Below the pieces are notes generated by a model. That model was not told the origin of the DNA. It ran no database searches and saw only the letters and a program-made list of their open reading frames with translations. A DNA stretch of 28,236 nt from Chrysochromulina parva (Eukaryota > Haptophyta > Prymnesiales > Chrysochromulinaceae). The stretch covers positions 1 to 28,236 of the forward strand of contig PJAB01000383.1 in the NCBI GenBank assembly GCA_002887195.1, in the 5' to 3' direction. Position 1 is the stretch's first letter. The number at the start of each line of letters is the position of its first letter. Below are positions 7,420 to 14,319 of the stretch, one piece after another. The position numbers were made by a program, and so were the translations under genes.

Positions 7420-9600
7420 ATGTATGGGTCGATGATACGGGAACGGCGCAGCACGGAACCGGGTACGATCCCGGAGAATCTCAATTTCTTCAAACATGGT
7501 TGTGAATCCGCACAAGCACACATGCCGCAAGCTATCGGAAGCGGCGCCCCGAAAATGATGACGGGAGTGGCCTGCAGCGCGACTAGCAAGGTGGATTCTT
7601 GGTTGCGCGAGGCACGCCAGGCGCAGCAGTCGGGCGCTGACCCGAACCAGATTCTGAAATCCTTGATCGAGGCGGACATCGCTAGTGAGGCGAGGGCGGC
7701 AGCAAAAGCATCTAAAGCTGCTGCGCGAGCCACGCTCCAGCGGCTGCAAGAAATTGCATCAGTCAAGTCGCTCGAGCTTCGCGCCTCGCTGGCCTCTGCG
7801 CGTGGGGAAGGCACCATGGCTGGTGATGACACGGGTGGTGCCGGTGGTAGCATGAGCATCAGCGGCGAAGGCCAACCACAGCCGGGCGACGTGCGGACCT
7901 ACATCGCGCGGAGCAGCCAACGCAACAAGAGTTCACTGCCGTCTCATCTTGGAGTCAGTTGCGAGTTCGAGGCTAGTACCCTCAACGCGAAGGACGCGTG
8001 GGCGGCGATCGGCACGGCAGGAGCAGCGTCGTCGCCGCCCACGGCAGCAGCGTCCAGCACCAAGCGTTCGCCGGTGGTGGCTCCGCCGGCCGGGTTCTCG
8101 TACCACGAGCTGCTGTACCGAGAGGGGATGGAGGGCAAGACCGAACGTGAGAACTGGCGGCGGGAGGCGGCGGACGTGCTCATCGCCACCGAACTCCAAG
8201 CGTGCACCTTCCGTCCCGCCGTTTGCGATGGGTCGACGAAACTCGTGATGGAGAAGCCATGGCTACGGCTGGACCGGCGCGCGGGGCGGGTGCTGGCCGA
8301 GCAGCAGAAGCGACGCCAGCAGCTCTGCGAGCACGTAGAGCGCGAACGGCAACGCCAAGCAACTGGCGGCGGCAACGGGGGCGGTGGAGCCACGGCAGCG
8401 TCACTTGCAGCGTCACTCAGCGGGGCGGTGGTAGGAAACTCCAGCCGCAGCGATCCCGCATTCGTGGCCGCATACGCCGCGCGCGAGCAGCTGCGGCGCG
8501 CGCGCCGTCAGCAGGCGCGCTCCGACGCCGCCTTCTCCGACCGCAAGCGCCACGGCGAGACCTTTGCTCCAAACATCAACCCTCGCTCGCGCGACCTCGC
8601 TCCGAGAGACCGCCCCAAGGGATGGGGGCCGTCGCCGCCGCCGCGCGGACGTGAGAAGGTCGCCAAGGCCGCCGTCGAGGCGAGGCTCGAGGCGGCTGTC
8701 GAGTTGGTTGCCGAGGCGCGGGCGGCGACGGCAGAGGCGGACCGACAATCTTGGGTTCAGAAGGCGCAGGCGAACAAGGCGCGATGGGAGGCAAGCGCGC
8801 AGTTCGAGCCGGCCGTTGGCGCCGCATCGGCCGTTGGCGGGAGTGGACGTGCGGCCGATGCGGCGACGGCCGATGCGGCGGCATACGCGCCCAGCTCCAT
8901 GATTGCAGCCGCCGATGAGGGAAGTGCCGATGCCGGCGCGACCGACCCCATGACGATCATCACGACGGCGGCGGCAGCGAGCGACGTCGGCGACTTGCCG
9001 CCGCCGCTCACGCCGCCGCCGCCGCCGCCGCCGCCGCCAGCGGCGCCAGCGGCGCCAGCGGCGCCAGCGGCGCCAGCGGCGCCAGCGGCGCCAGCGGCGC
9101 CAGCGCCAGTGCCGCCGCCGGACCCGTTGCGTGCCTTCGTCAGTCGTCTGGGGTCAGAAGAGGTGGAACGGCGTCGGCATATGGCGAAGGAGGCAGAGGA
9201 TCGAGAGGCCGAAGCGGTTCGGCATGCGGCGGCGCCACGGCGTCTCTCACCGCGCTCCGAGCAGCTGGCGCGCGCGCGCCGCCGCTTCACCGCGGGAGTG
9301 CATGAGCCAATACGTCATGTATCGCCCGAGTCACTCAAGGCCGCCGCGTCTGCACGCGGACTCGAGGAGCTCACATTTGCGCCCACGCTGGTGAGCAGCC
9401 CTGAGCTCCGTCGCGCCGCCGCTTCCAAACGGCGCGGCAATGTGCATGACGCGCTGTACTCGGTGGCCGACGAATGGCGCGCGACAAGGGAGCGTAAGCG
9501 GATCGAGAGCGCGAGGGTCGCTATGGTCGGCTGCACGTTCGAGCCCAGCACGATCATGAAAGGCGCGGCGGCTGCGTCGCGCAGCCCCGCCGCAGGATGA
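7420..9600 (+). CDS. TFxP-motif protein, probable flagellum/cytoskeleton-associated
   Basis: This 726-residue protein runs from the first ATG of the frame at 7420; ATGs at 7432, 7522 and 7554 are alternatives. The signature is a recurring C/T-F-x-P motif at residues 262 (CTFRPAV), 381 (TFAPNINPRS), 652 (TFAPTL) and 705 (CTFEPSTI). It is preceded by helical charged stretches such as YHELLYREGMEGK and HDALYSVADEWRATRERKRIE. This pattern of LY helix followed by CTFxP recurs in protist proteins linked to flagella and the cytoskeleton, so that role is inferred. Residues 550-570 are a run of nine prolines followed by seven AAP triplets. Most of the rest is Ala/Arg-rich and probably disordered or helical. 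No catalytic domain is seen. Confidence 0.7.
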   Translation: MYGSMIRERRSTEPGTIPENLNFFKHGCESAQAHMPQAIGSGAPKMMTGVACSATSKVDSWLREARQAQQSGADPNQILKSLIEADIASEARAAAKASKAAARATLQRLQEIASVKSLELRASLASARGEGTMAGDDTGGAGGSMSISGEGQPQPGDVRTYIARSSQRNKSSLPSHLGVSCEFEASTLNAKDAWAAIGTAGAASSPPTAAASSTKRSPVVAPPAGFSYHELLYREGMEGKTERENWRREAADVLIATELQACTFRPAVCDGSTKLVMEKPWLRLDRRAGRVLAEQQKRRQQLCEHVERERQRQATGGGNGGGGATAASLAASLSGAVVGNSSRSDPAFVAAYAAREQLRRARRQQARSDAAFSDRKRHGETFAPNINPRSRDLAPRDRPKGWGPSPPPRGREKVAKAAVEARLEAAVELVAEARAATAEADRQSWVQKAQANKARWEASAQFEPAVGAASAVGGSGRAADAATADAAAYAPSSMIAAADEGSADAGATDPMTIITTAAAASDVGDLPPPLTPPPPPPPPPAAPAAPAAPAAPAAPAAPAAPAPVPPPDPLRAFVSRLGSEEVERRRHMAKEAEDREAEAVRHAAAPRRLSPRSEQLARARRRFTAGVHEPIRHVSPESLKAAASARGLEELTFAPTLVSSPELRRAAASKRRGNVHDALYSVADEWRATRERKRIESARVAMVGCTFEPSTIMKGAAAASRSPAAG
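9040..9102 (+). repeat. In-frame 9-bp minisatellite (AAP repeat)
   Basis: Seven tandem copies of the 9-mer GCGGCGCCA encode seven Ala-Ala-Pro triplets. They follow nine proline codons at 9013-9039. Copies are identical at DNA level, which points to recent expansion by slippage or unequal exchange; copy number is likely to vary between strains. Confidence 0.9.
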
Positions 9601-9861
9601 AAGAAGGGAAGGGGTGACTCTGAGAGTCGAGGCTCAGAATGAGACGGTGGACAGGGCGGAGTATATCAAGTTGGCGCCCGCGCCGCTGCCTCATCGTCGT
9701 CCAGAGGTGCCTGGGCAGTGTCTTGCATGGGTTTGCACCTTCGATCGAACGCCACCCCAATGATCCTCGTTGAACGTGTTGGTGTGAAATGAACGTGTTG
9801 GTGTGAAAAGCTGAGTTTGGTCTGTGCGTGTTGGTGTGTTGTGAATGAAAAGCTGAAAACT
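9601..9861. promoter_or_regulatory. Intergenic region with upstream repeats, before the Trx-reductase gene
   Basis: These 261 bp separate two co-directional genes, so they hold the 3' end of the TFxP gene and the promoter and leader of the fusion gene. The right part is a GT-rich array described separately. The forward frame is open from 9817 but only from a TTG; the first ATG is at 9862, in the favourable context ACTATGG. Confidence 0.5.
9771..9838. repeat. Upstream direct repeats with core CGTGTTGGTGTG
   Basis: A 19-bp unit, TGAACGTGTTGGTGTGAAA, is present twice in perfect tandem at 9771-9789 and 9790-9808. The 12-bp core CGTGTTGGTGTG occurs a third time at 9827-9838. A second shared piece, AAAAGCTGA, follows copy two (from 9806) and recurs at about 9848. 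The array ends 24 bp before the start codon. It may be a multi-copy factor-binding site or a repeat inside the 5' leader. Confidence 0.85.
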
Positions 9862-10066
9862 ATGGCAGCCTCTACAAGTATGTCCACGGCCGAACTCAAG
9901 CGTGAGCTTCGCGAACTGGGTGCAACGTCCGCACGGCTGGCGCAGTGCATCGAACGCCCGGACTTTGAGGCGCTTCTTCGCGAGATGGAGGCAAGCGGCG
10001 CAACCAAACAAGCCCACCGACACGCGGAGCCGACCATCACAGAGGAAGAACGTTTTGCGGCCAAGG

Positions 10067-10107
<41 letters not shown>

Positions 10108-11952
10108 GGCGAGCCCTGGGGTTGGCAGATGTGGGCGCTTATTGCGCTCGGTTGCTACTTCTTCTTTGGTCAACGAGGCGGTGGTGGCGTCAGCGGCGGC
10201 GATGGCCCGCATGTTGCAGCATCAGAGGCTTTCATGACAGGGCACGTTGCGGAAGTGAGCGACCTGCCCGCTCTCAAGGCGGCACTCGCACTTCACCGCG
10301 ATGGCACGGGTCTGCCCGTCGTCGTCGACTTCTATTCGCCGTACTGTGGTCCATGCCGGATGATCGCGCCCTCGTACAAGAAGCTCGCCGAGGAGTTCAA
10401 GGGTCGCGCGGCGCTGCTTAAGGTGGATGTCAACTCGGCGTACGAGATCGGCTCAGAGTTTGGCGTGCGCGCGATGCCCACCTTCCACTTCTACCTGCAC
10501 GGCAGCCTAGTCAAGAGTTTCCAAGGAGCAGACTCGCGCTCGCTACAAGTAATAACATCGGAGCTCGCGCAACGCGCCGAGCGCAGTGGCACGTACGTCG
10601 GGCGCGAGGTGAGCCTCGCTGACCTGCAGACCTTTTACGCGAAGCACGAACCCTCTAAGGTGAACGAAGTGCCCGAGCTCCTCGCCAAGTACGTGAACAT
10701 GACGGCCAAGCTCGTGCGCATCCTGACCAAAAAGTACGGCGTCGCGCCCACGACGAGCGAGGTGCAGCGCGCACAGCCTGAGCCGACGACGGCGCCGCCG
10801 GCGCGAGCGACGGCCGCCGACGGCGCGGCCGACGGCGTGGAGGGCGCGCTCGAGAGCGCCTCGGTCGAGCAGCTGCGCGCCGCACTCCGCCACCGCGAGC
10901 TGGCAGCCGTCGAAGAGGCGAGTGCCGCCGCGCTCCTGGTCCCGCCGATGACGAGTGTGCAAGAGCCGGCGAACGTCGTCGTCCTCGGATCTGGGCCCGC
11001 GGGGCTCGCCGCGGCCATCTACGCAGCTCGGGCGGGCCTGCGCCCTGTCGTCATCGCCGGCCCCATCGGCGGCGGCCAGCTCGAGGGCAAGGGCGTCGAG
11101 GTTGAGAACTTTCCGGGAGTGCTAGGGGCGAGTGGGCCATCCCTAGTCGGACTCATGAAGCTGCAGGCGGCTGGCTTCAGCGCAACGCTCGTGCACGACG
11201 CGGCGGTGGGCCTCGAGGCACCTGCCGCCGCCGGCGGCCCGTTCACTGTACGCCTCAACGGAACTGATGCGCCGCTGCACGCACGCGCGCTCATTGTGGC
11301 GCTTGGTGCGGCGTCAAGGTGGCTAGGGGTATCGGGGGAACAGGAGTATCGGGGCGGCGGCGTCTCTAGCTGCGCCACGTGTGACGGGTTCCTCTACCGC
11401 GATCAGCCGGTCCTTGTCGTGGGCGGCGGTGACAGCGCAATGGAGGAGGCGCTCGTCCTCGCGCGCACCTCTTCCCACGTGACGCTCGTCCACCGGCGCG
11501 ACAAGCTGCGCGCGAGCCGCATACTCGCCGATCGTGTGCTTGCGCATCCAAAGATCCACGTGCGCCTCCAATGCGGCGTGGTGCGCTTCGAGGGGGACAG
11601 CAGCGGGCGACTCACACACGCGTGGCTCGCGACCGCCGACGCCGAGGGCATCATCGATACGGCTGACGCCTCCTCCACGCGCCTCCCCGTCTCGGCCGCG
11701 TTCGTCGCCATCGGCCATCGGCCGAACACTGCCTTGCTCGATGGCGTCGTGGCCCTCCGATCGGACGGATACATCGATATGCAGTGGAGCGAGCGCAGCA
11801 GCCGTACATCGCACCCAGGTATCTTCGCCGCAGGTGATGTGGCGGACCCGAGTTATAGACAGGCGATCACTTCGGCGGGGAGCGGGGCCATGGCCGCGCT
11901 CGACGCGGAGCGATGGCTGAGCGAGCAAGGCCAAGGGGTCGGGACCAAGTGA
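9862..11952 (+). CDS. Membrane-anchored thioredoxin - thioredoxin reductase fusion
   Basis: This 696-residue protein starts at the first ATG. Residues 8-45 form a small helical domain (STAELKRELRELGATSARL) like the SAP/MANF-C type. Then come six Gly-Asn pairs (from residue 70) and a transmembrane helix at about 86-104 (WALIALGCYFFFG). A thioredoxin domain follows with active site C162-G-P-C165, cis-Pro in MPTFHFY, and a helical linker ending LLAKYVNM...LTKKYG. The low-molecular-weight reductase domain has the FAD motif GSGPAG at 376, active site C504-A-T-C507, NADPH motif GGGDSA at 521, HRR about 20 residues later, and the C-terminal GIFAAGD. NADPH electrons should pass through FAD and CATC to the CGPC thioredoxin. 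Plastid NTRC has the opposite order (reductase first). All catalytic residues are intact. No plastid leader is seen, so an endomembrane location is possible. Confidence 0.92.
10069..10104 (+). repeat. In-frame GGCAAC hexanucleotide repeat
   Basis: Six perfect copies of GGCAAC encode Gly-Asn six times. The run forms a flexible linker between the N-terminal helical domain and the transmembrane helix of the thioredoxin-reductase fusion. Confidence 0.95.
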
Positions 11953-11978
11953 AGTGGATTCGCTTGACATGCTCTGGA

Positions 11979-12014
11979 CCTCTACTTGCCTCTACTTGGA
12001 CCGCTGTGGACCGC
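11979..12014. repeat. Short tandem duplications in the 3' region
   Basis: CCTCTACTTG occurs twice in perfect tandem at 11979-11988 and 11989-11998. It is followed directly by GGACCGC at 11998-12004 and again at 12008-12014. The repeats begin 27 bp after the stop of the thioredoxin-reductase fusion, in its presumed 3' untranslated region. Confidence 0.75.
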
Positions 12015-12194
12015 GTGAATAAGTCGCAACACTCCTCGGCACAAGGCGGTGAACGCGAACACGTTGTAGCTCGTGTACCGCGAACCGTGTAACACAGATA
12101 ACATCACGTGTTGTCGCGACGTGTCCCTGGCGTGGTCGGGGCGGTTCTTCACGCCTCCGCTATGTACCGTACGTCGGCGCGAAAACGGGACGCG

Positions 12195-12209
12195 ATTTTA
12201 CAGTAAAAT
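12195..12209. terminator. AT-rich palindrome between convergent genes, possible 3'-end signal
   Basis: ATTTTACAGTAAAAT is a perfect inverted repeat of seven bases around a single central A. It is unusual in such GC-rich DNA and lies between two converging genes, 243 bp after one stop and 105 bp after the other. A role in 3'-end formation on both strands is inferred only; no classical AATAAA signal is seen beside it. Confidence 0.3.
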
Positions 12210-12313
12210 AGCTCGATCGCTCGCCGAGCACACATCGCATTCGAGCATCCGCTCGAAGGCTTCAATCTTGGCACATCGGAGCGGCATCTGTGATCTTCTG
12301 AGTCATGTCCTCG

Positions 12314-14215
12314 TCATGAGTCAACATCACCCGGAGAGGCTCGACCGCGCACGATCTCAAGGAACTCGGACCGATCTATCACGTGGTCGCCGTCCTTGTC
12401 GTACTCTTGCACGAGCGCCTGCATCTCCTCGCCCACTATAGCGATGCCAAGCTGATTCATCGCCGTGCGCAGCTCACGCACTTCGATGGTGCCGCTCTTG
12501 TCCAGGTCGTTAACGCCAAAGACCCAATCGATTCGACGGTCGATAAGGTCCGGCCTGATCGTCTGCTCAAGGCGCCTCCGCGCGAAAGCGACGAGCTTGC
12601 GCCGTGCGTCGCCGCCTGCGCGGAAGTCGCGCAGCATCTGCACCACCTTAGGCGCCGTCGCGAGGTCCTCCGCGCGCCAATCGGAGGCGGCGCCCGCGTG
12701 TGCCGTTGAGGCCTCCAAGAGCTCTGCCGCCTTGTCAGTCTGTAACAGGTACAGGATCGCCTCCACACGCCCATCGCACGCAGCGTGATGGAGCGCCGTG
12801 TACCCGCGCTCGTCCGTGTGCAGAAGGTCAGCGCCCTGGGCATGATGCAGCGTGTGCATGGCAGCCATGTTGTTGGCCGCGGCCGCTTTGAGCAGCAGCT
12901 CGCCGCGCGCCCGCTGCCAATGCGAGAGCGCAGTGCCCACAAAAACCTTCACCTCGTCCGAAACGCGGCCGCCGCCATCCTCAAGAGCCAGCTGCGCATC
13001 GATCGCCGGGTTCGCCCCTAAACTCACGAGGACCTCGCAGGTGCGCAGGTGCGAGTGTGATGCAGCGAGGCGAAGCGGCGTCCGTCCCTTGGCGTCTAGC
13101 CCGTCTATGGACAGCAGCGCTCGGCACTCGGTCGCGAGCCAGTGCACCACGGCGGGCGCGCCGCATGCAGCCGCATGGTGCAGCAGCGGACGCCCATTCA
13201 AACTCTCGTCCAGCGGCGCGCCGAGCGCCAGCAAAGCCTTGACCATCGAAAGGTTATCGGCGCCAGCTGCGAGGAAGAGGGCTGTCCATCCATGACGAGA
13301 GTGTGCATTGAGGTCTTGGCGGCCGCCGCTCGGTGAGGGGTCCAAGAGGACCTCTACAAGGTCTGCGCACGGCGCGAGCGCTGCCAAGTGCAGCAATCGC
13401 CGCCCGTCGTCGCACGCGGCGTGCGGGTCAGCGGCCGCGGCGAGCAACGATCGTACGAGCGTGCCGTGCGCCCCCATCACCGCCAGCTGCAGCGGTGTGT
13501 GCGGTGCAGCCGTGGTGCCTTCGAGAGGCGCGCCGGCCTGGAGGAGTAGCTCGCACAGCTGCACCTGGCCACGATGCGCAGCCCAATGCAGCGCAGAAAA
13601 GTGCTGCTCGTCTCGGTAAGCAGGCGACGCGTGCGCCCGCAGCAGATGTGCGGTGATCGTGCACGCCGACGGCTCATGTTTGGCGAACCTCGCTGTCTCG
13701 ACGAGCGCGCGTCGCAGCGTGTCACGCGCGAGCTTCGCACGCAGCGCGGCCATTGCCTGGCGCTTCCACACACCCAGCACGCACACCGATTCGGGTGCGA
13801 CCGCCTCCTGCAGCAACCGATCGCCGAGTGGCTTGTTGTCGACGAGCACGACGCGGTCTCCGACGGCAACCGTGGGCACCTCGTCTGCGCGGCGGATGGC
13901 GTTTATCACGTGAGTCTTCTCGTTCAGTTCGAAGGCGAAGCCGTCATCCTCGGTGTCGGCGGCAGCACGAATGATGGAGACGCTCGCCAGCTCAAAAGTA
14001 GGGCCTGCCTGCTCGTGCCACTGCAGCGGCACCTTTTTCAGCAAAAAGTCGATTAGCGACGCGACCTTTTCGGGATCCGAGCATCGCACTGCGTGCCGCA
14101 TTGCACGCGTCGGATCTGAAGGGCGGCGAGCAGGAAGCGGCTCGTCAGGACGCATCGGGATTGCACTTGGTGGGCGTTGAGGGTTACTGTACATGATCAT
14201 GTTTGAATAAGACAT
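12314..14215 (-). CDS. PDZ-like / ankyrin-repeat / EF-hand protein
   Basis: This 633-residue protein starts at the ATG at 14215; further ATGs lie at codons 6, 8 and 21. Residues about 74-150 look like a PDZ-type fold (VAVGDRVVLVDNKPLGD). Ankyrin repeats span about 204-500, with clear helices such as SALHWAAHRGQVQLCELLL, HGWTALFLAAG, GRTPLRLAASHSHLRTCEVL and GYTALHHAACDGRVEAILYLL, plus spacing insertions between some repeats. The C-terminus has two canonical EF loops: residues 570-581 (DLDKSGTIEVRE) and 606-617 (DKDGDHVIDRSE), both with complete ligand positions. No transmembrane helix or catalytic domain is seen. A calcium-responsive scaffold is inferred. Its start is only 104 bp from the NEK kinase start on the other strand, so the two may be co-expressed. 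Confidence 0.88.
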   Translation of the reverse strand: MSYSNMIMYSNPQRPPSAIPMRPDEPLPARRPSDPTRAMRHAVRCSDPEKVASLIDFLLKKVPLQWHEQAGPTFELASVSIIRAAADTEDDGFAFELNEKTHVINAIRRADEVPTVAVGDRVVLVDNKPLGDRLLQEAVAPESVCVLGVWKRQAMAALRAKLARDTLRRALVETARFAKHEPSACTITAHLLRAHASPAYRDEQHFSALHWAAHRGQVQLCELLLQAGAPLEGTTAAPHTPLQLAVMGAHGTLVRSLLAAAADPHAACDDGRRLLHLAALAPCADLVEVLLDPSPSGGRQDLNAHSRHGWTALFLAAGADNLSMVKALLALGAPLDESLNGRPLLHHAAACGAPAVVHWLATECRALLSIDGLDAKGRTPLRLAASHSHLRTCEVLVSLGANPAIDAQLALEDGGGRVSDEVKVFVGTALSHWQRARGELLLKAAAANNMAAMHTLHHAQGADLLHTDERGYTALHHAACDGRVEAILYLLQTDKAAELLEASTAHAGAASDWRAEDLATAPKVVQMLRDFRAGGDARRKLVAFARRRLEQTIRPDLIDRRIDWVFGVNDLDKSGTIEVRELRTAMNQLGIAIVGEEMQALVQEYDKDGDHVIDRSEFLEIVRGRASPGDVDS

Positions 14216-14319
14216 CCGCGTTTCGCAAAGTGCGCGACGGACTCCATGAATGACTTGACAAAAACTTTGACGAATTCGTGTGGAAACCGAAGTTTGGTTT
14301 GAATTTACCGGCTTTTGAC
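14216..14319. promoter_or_regulatory. Compact divergent promoter, 104 bp, with central palindrome
   Basis: Only 104 bp separate the ankyrin/EF-hand start (minus) from the kinase start (plus), so both 5' leaders and promoters must fit here. The 10-bp palindrome ACGAATTCGT lies at 14270-14279, near the midpoint. Related pieces flank it: GACTTGACAAAAACTTTGACG on the left and GAAGTTTGGTTTGAA on the right, partly inverted copies of each other. TTACCGG occurs at 14305-14311, and the same 7-mer lies in the divergent promoter at 20912-21027. Confidence 0.5.

Larger units (their letters stand above)
11953..12313. other. Convergent intergenic region, 361 bp, no gene seen
   Basis: The region lies between the stops of the thioredoxin-reductase fusion (+) and the ankyrin/EF-hand gene (-). 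No coding frame here is convincing; the longest starts from a GTG and runs antisense into the neighbour. It holds tandem duplications at 11979-12014 and an AT-rich palindrome at 12195-12209, both listed separately. It should contain the 3' ends of both transcripts. Confidence 0.55.

Noticed and set aside
4524..7425. Shared 11-mer ACTACATGTAT at 4524-4534 and 7415-7425, both with an ATG inside
   Set aside because: Many 11-mer pairs are expected by chance in 28 kb; only the second copy is at a gene start.
12073..12441. 122-codon forward frame across the end of the ankyrin/EF-hand gene
   Set aside because: It starts from a GTG and half of it is antisense to the EF-hand coding sequence.
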